A stretch of DNA of 64,000 bases from Gerris lacustris (GCA_951217055.1 OX578278.1:37917115-37981114); one strand, 5' to 3'; counted from the stretch's first letter, positions 1 through 11,430 are shown. The notes: generated by a model from the letters alone, not told the origin. Made by a program: numbers and translations.

Positions 1-2030
1 GGACTCAGGGGATATGAGTCCAATGAACGTCGTATTTATGTAATATCATTTTATGGTCTGTTAATTTATCTTCATATAACCAGACGAGTGTCAAATAGAT
101 GTAAGTTAAATTGATTATTCTCATATTATGAACCAATCGCAGGGATTATCCTTAAAGGAGCTGCTAATGGTGTAAATCATAAGCAACTGAAAATTAGTTA
201 CAATAATCACTAAGAATAACATGCGGGCGCCCAGAATAAAGTTAATTCGTTGGCCTAATACTTGATTCGTTGATATACATCTACTTATTCATGTCCACTT
301 GGTGTGCTCCGGAAGAGTTAAATACAGTTTAATCTTGTAAGGACATACCTAGATATAGATAAGGGTATATTGCTGGAGTGACATGTACAGAGATGTTCAA
401 GTGACAAGTATTTGATTGTGACGCAGATAACCATCTTGAAAAGATACAAAACAACCTGCAGTGCGAAGGCCCCCTGGGATGGGTCAGGTCCCTTGGTAAG
501 GTCGCGTCCGAAGAAGCAGGTTGTGTGGGAACCAAGTCTCTGTATAGAAGCTTAGGTATTTAGTCAAGACGAGGGATGAGGGTGGTCGGGCAACATCGTC
601 CAGCATCGTGTACCCTCGGGCCATTTGGCTTTTCTTCTATTTAAGGACCTGTTAGTTTTTAAACACGGCGGTCCTTAACTCTCAGGATCAACCTGCTGAG
701 AAATCCTTATGTTTTACTCTTAAAGAATACATAAAGATTACGGTTCACGAATACTTAGAATTATAGATAACACTATATTTATACACGTCATAAACATATT
801 TACAGATAGTGTTTGAATAAGTTGTCCGAATTTGATAGAAACATCAGTTAAATTTTAACCTTTTTCTTATATTTTCTAAATAATTATAGTATTATAGATT
901 AAATTATTACTTTATAAATGTCTTATTTGATGGCTAAAGTTGTTTTTATCTGATTCAAAATTATCCTGTATAAAACTTTATGAGTTTGTTTCCTTTTAAA
1001 TAAAAAATAAAGATTCATTTTCTAATCATGGGTTTAATTTAGTTTCTTTCACGAGAATGAAAGAGTTTATTGCGGTTAAGGTGAGATCACGCATTGAATG
1101 TATTTATAAATTTACAAAGTTGGCGAGGCTACTACACTAGACTAATGCATTGCAAATTTCATTCATATATAGCATGAAACGATGCAATCATTTAGAACTG
1201 TTTGTGTGCCATATTTACTAGCAATATATGGTGCGTCCATTTATGGTACATAGATAGATTTATATTTAATATCATCTGATTTTAGAGATCATTTGTAGAA
1301 TGCTTAATATAAAAAAATATTATTTTAAAATATTAAATTAATTTTAATCTATTTTGTTTAATTAAAAATTACTTTACGGTATGAGTAAAGTACCAAAGCT
1401 ATTGCCTGTTAAGCAATTAATTATTGGGATACCATCCATGAAACTATATAATTACCCACATTTGCTTATATCTCATTCACATATTTTATCGAAAAAAAAT
1501 TATCTTATCTCAATTAGAATTAGAGCACTGAGTTGTGAAGTTTTTGTGAAACCAATTATTCCAATTATTGGGCCAATAACATCCTTATAAGGTAATAAAA
1601 ATGTGTTGATTAGGTACCTTAGTAAAAGAGGCCCGAGTGGATTGATCCTGGATATATAATGGGCCCAAGTAAGGGAAATTTGAGTAAGCGAAACCGAAAG
1701 AAGCAAGTTTTGAATTAGTGGTACTTGAGTAAGAAAGAGTAGAATTTGTTGATCCTGGATGCGAAGCACGTAGGTAGGTATGTTAGATCTGGTTGTTAGA
1801 CCTATGTATAGTAAAGCCTTATGGTAACTTCATTTAGGTAAGTACCTTAATCTTCCTTGCTAGAAAGACTAATTTTAGGCAAGGATTTATCTGTATGTCA
1901 ATGAATGGGTCCTTCCAGATATTCCTTTTCCTGATATAGGTTTTTCTATTATTCTTATATTTGATTTCTATGGCTCTCAAAGGAAAGCGCAACAGGTAAT
2001 CCTTTGCTCACGCCCGAACCATCGAAATTT
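1..2030. other. AT-rich non-coding stretch, no gene seen
   Basis: No convincing coding frame, RNA gene or repeat boundary is visible. Positions 450-700 are slightly richer in GC but show no recognisable domain on either strand. The short open frames here (for example 1381-1590 and its antisense partner at 1500-1769) have no start context, domain or splice signals that would support a gene. Confidence 0.5.
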
Positions 2031-2035
2031 GGAAC

Positions 2036-2265
2036 CAATTTACTTGATTACCCACCCCAAATTACTTTAATTTGTAAATATTGTCTTGTCTTAACAGTTA
2101 ACTACACTGTGATATTATCACCATTATGTACAGGAGTGTGACGTTCCTTTGTCTAAAAGGTTTTTGAACTAAATAACCCTTTGCCTTAATTAATTAATTA
2201 TTTAGACAAAGGAACTCCTAATAAGTGGTCAAGAACTATAGGGCTCATGGTGCCTAATTTAATAT
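2036..2265. mobile_element. Foldback MITE-like element, copy 1
   Basis: The left end (2036-2056) reads through a TTTACTTG...ACCCACC motif shared with the ends of the copies at 3673-3925 and 3942-4226. The interior contains a perfect 14-bp inverted pair, TTCCTTTGTCTAAA at 2144-2157 and its complement at 2201-2214. The wording 'ttcctttgtc..aaag..tt(t/g)gaactaaat' recurs in the other two copies. There is no coding capacity, so it is probably non-autonomous. The right end is diverged and its boundary is approximate. Confidence 0.6.
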
Positions 2266-2386
2266 TTTCCACTTTGCACATGACATGATGCAACTTTCCT
2301 GAAGTGGATTAGTGAGACCTAAAAAATTGGTTAATCTCCTAAAATATTCAGCATTGAGTTTGATAACCTTCTTGAGTAATACTTAC

Positions 2387-2598
2387 TCAAATTTTTAAGT
2401 TTTTGGTAGTTTTCATACTACGGAAAGATTAAATTTTACTTTAAATCAAATTATAATTATCAATAACTACGGGAGACATACAGAGAAAAATAGACCCCCC
2501 GCAACGGGACTTGAACCTCCTATTAATCCGTTACAGGTGCTCTTATCTAAATTTAATCTTTCCGTAGTATGAAAACTACCAAAAACTTAAAAATTTGA
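2387..2598 (-). mobile_element. Foldback element with perfect 50-bp TIRs and a tRNA-like core
   Basis: Positions 2387-2436 and 2549-2598 are exact reverse complements over 50 bp. The 112-bp interior, read on the minus strand, contains GAGC followed by an imperfect anticodon-like arm and the B-box-like string GGTTCAAGTCCC (about 2506-2517). A TTTTTCTCTG module and then a CCCGTAGTTATTGATAATT tail follow. The same order of B box, TTTTTCTCTG, CCCGTAGTT and ATAATTTGATTTAAA is found on the plus strand at 31477-31590, so this is a dispersed family. It has no open frame. It could be a tRNA-derived SINE that became a foldback by head-to-head joining, or a TIR element that captured a tRNA. Confidence 0.8.
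2482..2545 (-). pseudogene. Degenerate tRNA-like region (Pol III B box)
   Basis: On the minus strand a D-arm end (GAGC), an arm that can pair CCTGT with ATAGG around an over-long 9-nt loop, and GGTTCAAGTCCC resemble the 3' two-thirds of a tRNA. The 5' acceptor and D-stem are not recognisable, because the sequence runs straight into the terminal inverted repeat. This is not a working tRNA. It is best read as the tRNA-derived head of the surrounding element. Confidence 0.5.
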
Positions 2599-2727
2599 AT
2601 TTCTAATAGATTGTACTAGGTACAGGTACTAATTGAGTATTTTATAATTATAAGCGTTAATTCTCGGTCTAGTTCTATTACCGTGAATATTTGGCTCTCT
2701 AGATTTGTAGAATAAGATTGAAAGCTT

Positions 2728-2815
2728 GGATTTAGGGAATTTGTATCGGTAACGACAGAGAAAAATCATTCTCCCGTATAGCTCGCTTATTGATAATTAT
2801 AATTTGATTTAAAGT
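2728..2815 (+). mobile_element. Fragment of the tRNA-cored element lacking the tRNA core
   Basis: The fragment runs from AAAGCTT through a GACAGAGAAAAATCATTCTCCC module and then directly to TTATTGATAATTATAATTTG and ATTTAAAGTAA. The element at 31376-31600 has the same left and right modules, but there they are separated by a 72-nt tRNA-like sequence. Either the core was deleted here or it was inserted there. The remnant 'gtatagctcgc' between the modules may be what is left of the A box, which favours deletion. Confidence 0.55.
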
Positions 2816-2825
2816 AATACTTACT

Positions 2826-2855
2826 GTTTCCGAGCTTACCGAAGGTAAAGGAATC
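2826..2855 (-). repeat. Isolated 30-nt hairpin tail of the SINE-like family
   Basis: Thirty bases match, on the minus strand, the hairpin that ends the SINE-like family elsewhere (plus copies at 6795-6824, 19289-19318 and 56171-56200). Both arms of the outer stem are recognisable, with a few substitutions. No family body is recognisable beside it. Confidence 0.55.
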
Positions 2856-3672
2856 ATCACGGCATTTTTTATAACTTCGAAGAAACTATTTTTTCAATTT
2901 TTACATGCCATATTTACCTGGGTAAATAAGACCCGATCAAGCAAAACCTATGTGGGAGATAAATCTCACACCATTGCAAATGATAACCTCTTTAATTAAT
3001 ACATATTCGATTGTTCTTAATCGAATCATTGTTATTTCATTCCATGTCCAAGTAGAATTATAGGCAGCTACAATTAGAATCCTATATAAGTGAGAATTTT
3101 CTAATAAATTTGAATTTTAAAACAGCAGATGTTTTCTAGTAAATAATCATGTGTTTAGAGGAGTTTTGAAAAAAGAAGGATTTTTAGTTATGACTCTCCT
3201 TTTACAGATGTGTCGGAATAATCAAAAGATTTAATCTCATATCATAAGTCAAACAATTTAAATTCTGAATATTATTTTTAACAAATGGGACGTACTAAAG
3301 TAAAATATTATTCGAATTTTCAAAATGTATCTTGTCTTAATTCGAATAAAAATTGTGATTATAGGTAAGAAAAAATTATTGAATTTCTGATTGAAATGTA
3401 ATAAAACAACAATACTCCGATTGTTTTAACGCTTGGATACAAAAAGTGGCAAACATTTTTTATTTTTATAATTTACGTAACTAACAAAAGTGCTAAATTT
3501 CGGAGATGAAGACAAAATTGCAGTGATGCCCTCCAGGTTGTATTTCTAAAATATTTTAACTAAGGCGAAATCATAAGAAAACGTGATCATAACAACAAGG
3601 GCAGCTAGTCTAATGAAGCTTTTATTATTTGACTCATGAAGGTGTTACCTAATTTACTTTTAACCGGCACTT

Positions 3673-3925
3673 ATTTATTTGGATACCCATCCAAAATTAA
3701 ATGTGTAAATATTTCCTTGTCTTATAGTTATTTAGACCAAGTGATATATTATATGTATTATCACTTATGTGATATATATTATCACTTTTACATAGCGGAA
3801 TGTGATGTTCCTTCGTCCTAAAGTTCTTTGGACTAAATATTCCTTTATCTTAATAGTTATTTAGACCAAGGAATTGTTTATAAGTGGTAAACAAATATAG
3901 GGTGGGCATGGGCAACCAAGTAAAT
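3673..3925. mobile_element. Foldback MITE-like element, copy 2
   Basis: The left end ATTTATTTGGATACCCATCC is an imperfect reverse complement of the right end at about 3903-3925 (GGGCATGGGCAACCAAGTAAAT). The interior repeats the GATGTTCCTT...TTTGGACTAAATAT and TTATTTAGACCAAGGAAT pattern of copy 1 at 2036-2265. About 253 bp, no coding capacity, superfamily unknown. Confidence 0.65.
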
Positions 3926-3941
3926 GTTTGCCACATGGCAC

Positions 3942-4226
3942 CTAATTTACTTGGCTGCCCACCTTTGTCACTTCTTTAGATCGTTACTTCCCTTATAATA
4001 ATAAACAGAGGGTAGTATCAATCTAAAGAAGGTGAACGGAATGTTCTTCTTTAGACTGTTACTCCCCTTATAAAAAAAGAAGTATGATATTCCTTTGTCC
4101 TAAAGTACATTGGACTAAACATCCCTTTCTTTTAATATTTATTTAGACACAGTCATATATATTCTAAAAAAACAGGGGAGTAACAATCTAAAGAAGTACC
4201 TTTTTTTGGGTAACTAAGTAAATTAG
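3942..4226. mobile_element. Foldback MITE-like element, copy 3
   Basis: It begins CTAATTTACTTGGCTGCCCA and ends with the imperfect reverse complement (GGGTAACTAAGTAAATTAG), giving TIRs of about 20 bp. A second inverted pair lies inside: TTCTTTAGACTGTTACTCCC near 4052 and its complement near 4172-4194, plus a further CTTCTTTAGAT / ATCTAAAGAAG pair at 3970-4032. The core repeats the CCTTTGTCCTAAAGTACATTGGACTAAA block of copies 1 and 2. It sits head to tail, 16 bp from copy 2. Confidence 0.65.
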
Positions 4227-4655
4227 TTCTATTTAAACTTTGTTATAAACCTTAAGGATCCAATTAACAAATCTGACGAACCAATCTAGCCGAAATAAAC
4301 GTGTGCCTTTAAAATGAGTTGATGACTAAATAATTTGATACTGATAAATTTTAAATAGGAAATGGTGGAAGTCATGACAAATCCATTTTAAAACTTTACT
4401 ATCTTTCTTTATTTTAAATTCAAATCATAAAAAGGTAACTACCTATTAAAAATAAAAACAAAAACAAAATCAAACGTTATTTTTATTTTCGTCGCGAAGC
4501 TTTTGCGGTGGATTAGAAATCATATATGTCACCTGATTCGTTTCGTGTCGGTCGGAAGCGACCTAAATAAATATATATATATATATTTAATATTATTATT
4601 ATTATTCTCAGCGAATGCAATGACATCGATTCAATCGACTTCTTGATTTCCGCGA

Positions 4656-4821
<166 letters not shown>

Positions 4822-5572
4822 GGGATGGTATATTTATAAAAAAAGAAGCTTAACCTTTTGATTGGTTTTTCTGACAAGTTAAAAGAGTAACCGCAATGAT
4901 TAAAAGCTTAAAATGAAGAGATCTTTAAGGAGCTAAAACATTTTTTTTATTTTACTTATAATATGTCAAAGTTCACGTGGAAAAAAAAGAAAAAAAATGT
5001 TGAACAATTTCACACCATGTTTATTTTATGAAAACAGAAGTTAGGGTTAGATGTTTCTCAAGAAGCTGTTATTACTGTTGGGGTTTTATTAGTTCAGAAG
5101 ATGTAACTATCTCTTATGGTTTTGGAAGGAACAAGTCATGTTTGTTTAATCTCGACACTGTAAGCCTAGAAGATGAAGTCTCGCGCAAGAGAATTCAACT
5201 TGTGGTTTTGCGGTTCATACATTCCCAGACCTGATTCTGATTTTTTGGGGTTCACTACCGGATTCTTCTTATAATAAAAATAATATTTTTTATAAACCTT
5301 TAATAATTCTCTATCTGCACATTAATCCTTTAAGATGACGCAAACAGATCCACAGCAACAACCACTCTTTTAATTCACCAATGGGGTCATATTAGTTTAC
5401 ACTCAAGTGACCATTGCACCATGTACTCATGCTGCATTCTAGTATTATAACATGTAGGAAGGTTTTAAATGTTTTTGTGGAGGAAGGGAAACGATCTATC
5501 TGAAAATTAATGAAGAAAACACCAAATATTTGAAGATAACACCTGAATAAAGAATAATTTTATCAAATCAAC
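4822..5572. other. AT-rich non-coding stretch
   Basis: No gene or repeat is recognised. A 68-codon frame at 5028-5234 (+) lacks a recognisable domain or splice context and is treated as chance. Confidence 0.4.
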
Positions 5573-6510
5573 TAGAGGTCGACCAAGAAGTCATGAACAC
5601 GGGAGAAACGGAAAGCTTAACTTCGTTTAAAATCGGAACTTCCGAGTAGTGCCGAAGTCAGTACAGTCGGGTGCTAAGACAATACCCATTTCTAGTTTGT
5701 ATGACATGCGCAGATACGTCAAATCTCACGAATAACAACAACAAGAAGGTTTCCAATCTGTTAGGTTTCCTGTTTTGTTTGTTTTTATACAATACGAATT
5801 ATAGTCACAACTGTCACACAACAATTTTGATTTTGTACTATTCACCATGATGATGCAAATGCAAAGAACACTACAAATAATGGGGTTGGAACAAACCTAA
5901 TATTTATTTGTTATTATAAAAATGATTGCTCTCCATGACAATTAATCAAAATAATATTAGCGAATTTATAGTTTGCTTTTCCCCATTATATTTTTTATAA
6001 ATAAAATAACCAGGAAAACTTATCTTAGAATCTCATTATTTGTATAATTTCTTCCTAATTTTGAATTCGTGTTATTATCCATGTTTTTAATAATACCAGG
6101 AAATTTAATTTACCAAAGAGAAAATTGCCAAAAACAATCCGAGAGAGGTAATAGTACAAATAATAATTCACAAAAAATTAATAACTAAAATCCAGAAATA
6201 AGGAAAGTAACAAATCAAACTCAGAAATAAAGAGAAAGAAAAAAATCGATTAAGAAAGAAGAAAATTTATTTAGATTTAAAGAATATTATTGTGAATAAT
6301 CAATAAATAATAATATAAAGATATTATCGTATATTATTGTGATTTCTTATCAGGTACAGTGATACAGTGTGTGAGTTAAAAAAATAAAATTATTAATAAC
6401 AAAAGAACAACACTGCATTTTTTGACAGTGGTCTATTTTAATAAAAACTGACTGTACATGGCGACACTAGCGCACTCCTCACATTTCCATGACTTCTTGG
6501 TCGACCTCTA
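5573..6510. mobile_element. TA-flanked DNA transposon relic with 21-bp perfect TIRs
   Basis: TA followed by GAGGTCGACCAAGAAGTCATG (5575-5595) is matched by the exact reverse complement at 6488-6508, followed by TA (6509-6510). A TA target duplication with about 20-bp TIRs around a 934-bp element is typical of the Tc1/mariner/IS630 group. The interior has no transposase-like frame and is AT-rich, so this is a non-autonomous or decayed copy. The superfamily rests only on the TA duplication. Confidence 0.8.
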
Positions 6511-6707
6511 GGAAAACTATAATTTTGATAATAATTATAGATCCTTTACACCTTGGTGCTAAAATAAACATACAGAATAAAACTACTGATAAGATACACA
6601 ACAGAACCATGTTTGGGAATAGAGCATATTTTTAAAATTTAAAACTACTCAAATTTCCATCAGACGAGTAGTTTTTAAGATGTGATCGCATCACACGACA
6701 GATAAAC

Positions 6708-6830
6708 AGGGGAATAAAAATGTTCCCTGGTGTCTGTCTAGGAATTTTTCAATTTGGAGCCGTAAATAATTTTGTTTTTCAGAATTATCACTATGCTTCC
6801 GTTACCTTCGGTATGCTCGGAAGGTAAATG
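6708..6830 (+). mobile_element. 3' end of the SINE-like family (5'-truncated)
   Basis: It contains AAAAATGTTCCCTGGTGTCTG and then, after a short variable stretch, the 30-nt hairpin GCTTCCG-TTACCTTCGGTATG-CTCGGAAG(G) at 6795-6824. The same order occurs at 56078-56200. 5' truncation is common for elements copied by target-primed reverse transcription. Confidence 0.75.
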
Positions 6831-7688
6831 TGAAAACCTTCTACCATTGGATAATATCACAGAGCAGTAAGTGTTATATGTCGTCCCAACACTCTTGTAA
6901 TCTAACCGGATGCGTTTGAGAGTAAAGATAGTTCAATTACCATTTTCAACTTTCGACTACCTTTTTTTTAGTTTTGATACCAATTACTCTGAATACTATT
7001 AAGTGTTTAAATGTCATTTTCAATAACATAAAGTAAAATTATCCATGATATGCATTCGAAGAAAATTTAAACAAATTAATAACGTTACATCAAGATAAGA
7101 TATCTCTAAAGATTTTTTTTTCTTAAGTATCAAAGATTCACGAGTAAATATTATTGTGTAAGATGTCCTGAATTTCATTGATTATAGACTGCTCAAGTCC
7201 TGTGTAGTAATATGTAAATAGTAATTTTTTAGTCATTATTATGTAATTACTATTGCTAACACTCTCTAGTGTTTAGGAGTAATTTAATTTAATAGTTAAA
7301 TTCTATTTTATAATAATAGTACAATTGAAATAATTTAATAATTATCATAAATACGATTATGTAATAACATAGTATTAAATAAAAAGAGCGAAATTATAAT
7401 ATGTTAAAATTATTATTCGCTTATTAAAATTATAGATAAAAAGATTTTTATACAAAATAAGTTGATAAAATATTTCTCAAGTCGATGCGCTGGATTTCTA
7501 ATAAAATAGAAATCGCTAAAAGTCAAAGTATAAAAATATTATTCAATTAATATGGTAATACTGCGTGTGGTCTAAAACGTGGTATTTAGGAATTCGTTAC
7601 ATAGATTGGAAATTATCCAGCCTCTAGGTAACTTCATAAACTATGACTTTATTTAGACAAGTTATTATAAGAAACGTTTTTGTTTTTA

Positions 7689-7690
<2 letters not shown>
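6831..7690. other. AT-rich non-coding stretch
   Basis: No gene or repeat family is recognised. The sequence is dominated by A/T-rich words. Confidence 0.4.

Positions 7691-7691
<1 letters not shown>

Positions 7692-7725
<34 letters not shown>
7692..7725 (+). repeat. Poly(A) tract, 34 nt
   Basis: An uninterrupted run of 34 A. It could be a retroposon tail, but no element body is recognised immediately 5' of it and no flanking target duplication was seen. Confidence 0.95.
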
Positions 7726-7728
<3 letters not shown>

Positions 7729-7984
7729 GGTATATTTAATAAATCAATTATTTATTTTTAGCTTGGATTTATGCAGATGTTTAATTTAATTTATGAATAA
7801 ATCCAATGAATTCCAGTTATTTTCTATTGTTTTCAAACATATTTTAAATCAGATATAATCGTTTTTTATATATAAAATTATATTACCTTATCAATGTATT
7901 TTATTTATGAATTGAGTTCTTAAGTACGTGCTTTCAGCACACAAAAACCGTTCGTAGACAATTTAACAAATGAGACGAGTTAGT

Positions 7985-8045
7985 TAACCAGCATAATCGC
8001 CCCAGCCGTTTGAAGATGGCGGCTACTTAATTGCTTGTTTTAAAT
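7985..8045 (-). repeat. Dispersed repeat segment (CGCCATCTT...CGGCTGGG)
   Basis: On the minus strand this reads AAATTTAA...GCCGCCATCTTCAAACGGCTGGGGCGATTATG. It matches the plus strand at 35235-35280 (GCCGCCATCTTAATACGGCTGGGCCGATTTTG). It is a two-copy dispersed fragment of unknown family. Confidence 0.6.
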
Positions 8046-8549
8046 TTAACTTTTGAACCGTTTATTATAATGACGTTATAAAAACTTTTTATTGGATTTT
8101 TTATCGTCTAAACGCAATGAAACTACTCCGTAGTGTCTAGCTCAACTTGTTCAAAAGATATTAATTTTAATATTTTTGAGGGGAAAACATTTTGTTCTTA
8201 CTAAATATGCGACGCATGAACAAATCCTTACAAATCTTTTTTTTGACAAAGAATAACTACAATTTTTTCGTTGATTTATCAAATAAATAGAGAAGATATA
8301 AAAACGCGATTTTGAAGTACACAGGGAGTACAGATGAATTGGTACAATAGCGAAATCAACTATATTTGTACTCCGGTCGCCTGAAATATATATATGTCAC
8401 ATTTTCGTTACAATAAATTTCAAACTTTTGTTTCGGAGGGATGATTTTTCGGGGATTACTTAAATGTTTGCTGTGTCTGGGTTATTGTTATTACACATAA
8501 AAAAAAACTTCGAAATTGCAAAAACTTAAAGGAGCGTTAATGCCATACA

Positions 8550-8612
8550 GACAAACAAAAGTTGGAAATTATTAGGATCCATGATTTTGCCTGCGGACCT
8601 TAAAAATAATAA
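8550..8612 (+). repeat. Possible retroposon 3' end with AAAAATAATAAT tail
   Basis: CAGACAAACAAAAG is followed by GGATCCATGATTTTGCCTGCGGACCT and then TAAAAATAATAATG. The GGATCC...GCGGACCT pairing and the A-rich tail parallel the end at 12357-12395 (GGGTCCTT...TTTTGCCTACGGACCCTAAAAA). A shared hairpin followed by an A-rich tail suggests the 3' end of LINE- or SINE-type elements. Confidence 0.5.
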
Positions 8613-8857
8613 TGTAAATTTTACAAGGAAAACCTACTTGTGCGGTGGTATTCTTTAAGGACTTAGTATTTTTATAAGGAGTTATTTTAAGTAAGATAGA
8701 CAAACTAATTATTAAGGCAATTATTTTCTCAATTTTAAGTTATGAACTATAAAATGGAAAATGTATGTGATTTTCTTATTTAATTATCGTATAACAAAAA
8801 ATAACTTCTTTGATAAGACTGAACTAATTAATTACAGCATTTGTCGTTAAATCTAAG

Positions 8858-9101
8858 TAATTATGACAAGAGAGGTTATGAAAAAGTAACATAGTAATAT
8901 TGTCACCACAATTTTATATAATTAAACATACGCGTTTCGACATTAGTACCTATAATCTTCAGTGTAAGTTTTAGCATAGTGAGTGAAAAAAAGCACCACT
9001 AGTGTTTCACTTACTGTGCTAACACTTAAACGTTTAATTAAATAAAATTGTGGTGAAAATATTGTTGTTACTTTTTATATTAGCCTCTCTAGTCATAATT
9101 A
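8858..9101. mobile_element. 244-bp full-length foldback MITE
   Basis: About 70 bp at the left end (TAATTATGACAAGAGAGG...CACCACAATTTTATATAATTAAAC) is reverse-complementary, at roughly 85%, to the right end (GTTTAATTAAATAAAATTGTGGTG...CCTCTCTAGTCATAATTA). The centre continues to fold (GTTTTAGCATAGTGAGTGAAA against TTTCACTTACTGTGCTAACAC), leaving only a small loop. TA at both edges is compatible with a TA target duplication. No coding capacity. Confidence 0.85.
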
Positions 9102-9104
9102 TGA

Positions 9105-10583
9105 AGTGGTACCACAAAATCTCAGTCAAAACAACCAATTATTTGTTAAGTCTTAGACATTATTTCTTTTGGCGCCCTACAAAATGCCATTTTTACATTC
9201 GATAATATACTGAAGAATCTTATGAATAAATGAAACGTTAAGTTAAATGGAGATGTGAAAACGGTCCATTTTTTTTTAAATTAATAGGATCCAATGTCGT
9301 ACTGCATCGTGAGATCAAGGTTCTAGAGTTCCTATCTATGGATGTTTTAAGTTGGAACTATTTTGTTTTATTGTTTCTTTAAAATTTAAAGTAGGTTTGA
9401 ACTGTCAATTTTTAATAACTTAACCGAAAAGTTTTGGTTGGTTTATTTCAGAAAGGCTGGACTCTCTTTGTTCGACCTTTTTGCCCAGTACAAAACTTAA
9501 ATTTGTATTTTTCAATATATGTACATGTTATGTTGTTTTGCGTTACCAAACAACAAGTTTCAAACATCTTCTAGGATACCAGGTATGACCTACAGGTAAT
9601 AGAATATGCTATAGAAATCATACAACAGCTGATAAACTTAAAGTCACTCTTTTGCGCCTACATAGTGAAACCCTTCATCAGCTCTTTAACCCTGAAACAT
9701 TTTGCTCTTTAAGCATGAAAGAAAAAACCACTGCAGATGACAGATATTAAGTTCTTTCACCTTATAAGAAAATAGAGTTACAGGTAGAATATTTTTAGGA
9801 TTTCCAAAAAAAGGCAATGGTTATCGAGCATTCGAGCATGGCAACTTCATGTCTAATATTGCGTCAATGTCGTCACTTACATTTGTGGAAGTTAGAGCTT
9901 TACACATTCTGTAACACCATCGAAGTAAAAGATGGCTTAAGTTCGTTTCTATATTATGATAAGTCAGAAATGGTAATCACTTAATGACATACATACACTT
10001 TTGGGAATATCTCTTTTAATCATTGAGCAGCGTTATTAGTGTTTACGGATCCTTCTTATGTTAGTTTTAGGATCAAGCATTTCAGATCACCAAATTTGGA
10101 ATTTAACTAACTTTGAATCCCTTCTAGAGCTTTATACGTATTACGTTCAATTTTCTTCCCTGCTTCGAATGACAATTGACGGCTGTTTAGTTTTCTTTTA
10201 TTTCCTCTTAGCGGGCTTCGACATGGTACTATCCTACACTGACTGCGCCAACTTATAATCGACTAGATTTTATTCATTTGAGATCAGCAAAAACCGTATA
10301 AGCAACAGATACACTAGTGTCTTCTATCAGCCATCAATAATAGAAGCGAGGATTCTCATCAGAAAAAACTAAGATTGATATTTAATCCTAGCAAAAAGGA
10401 GACAAATTTTCCGGTAAATTATCAATAATGGTAAGTAAGAAGAATGAAAAGAAACCTATATATGTTCATTTAGAGTTACGTACTCAAGGAAGAGCTCTCT
10501 CCAATAAACTATAATTAATAGCATCAATTTCTACAAACAAACAGCAGTTCATTGGTTCATTGTACAGAAATATAGAACTCACA

Positions 10584-10585
<2 letters not shown>
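9105..10585. other. AT-rich non-coding stretch
   Basis: No gene is seen. The 66-codon frame at 10058-10258 (+) has no recognisable domain and no supporting splice or promoter context. Confidence 0.4.

Positions 10586-10587
<2 letters not shown>

Positions 10588-10666
<79 letters not shown>
10588..10666. repeat. (TA)n microsatellite
   Basis: About 80 bp of TA with one TTTA interruption near the 3' end. The minus-strand open frame over it is an artefact. Confidence 0.96.
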
Positions 10667-11430
10667 AGTTACAAAGTGAGGAAGAGTTGAGAAGAAGCAC
10701 GATTTCAATTTGCGGGGAAATGAAGTTCCGTATTTTTTCTGTACAGTTCAGATACTTTTTTTTGGAGAGACCAAAATGAACTTTCACGTCGTTTGAAAAC
10801 AGAGAAAGAAATATAGTTTTCGAAGAAGCTTTGACTCATTTGTCATCTAGTTGTCGGAGATCCGGCAACTTGGAGATTTATTAGAAACAAGAAAACTATA
10901 GCAATTTCTTTTCTCTTCTTTTATTTTTTTCTTTAATTATTTTTTTTAAAATTAACTTTGTTGCAATGGATTATTTCTTAACAAACAATTAATAACAATT
11001 TCTCTTCTATTTCATTGACTGTAAGGATTGTGACGGTACGAAATGAATCTGAAGCGTTTACCTTTCAAATGATTATCAGACGATTAAGTATCGAGCAAAA
11101 CTTTACATCTATGGCTTTAATAAGGACAAGGAAAAAGAGGTCCCATTCTGTTCCAGAAGTGAAGAAATCTAAATTTCACTTCATTAATAAATGTACTAGT
11201 TATGAGTTGATTCGTAGCAGTTCTTAAGTGATTTCATTGTTTCATCGCATACCCATATCGCATGCAACTATATTAAATTTTTGTTAGAGAGCCCTGTTAT
11301 CTCGTAGAAAAATGTTGATGCCAATATTACTCTAAAATTATTAATTTCTTTTATCTATTTCAACTATAGTGTTAGGTTAATTTAAGTAAAGTTTTGTGAT
11401 TTTCAAATATTAAACTATTTCCGGTAGACG
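10667..11430. other. AT-rich non-coding stretch
   Basis: A 70-codon frame at 11015-11227 (+) contains a basic stretch (TRKKRSHS) but no known domain. It is regarded as probable chance and not called as a gene. Confidence 0.35.
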
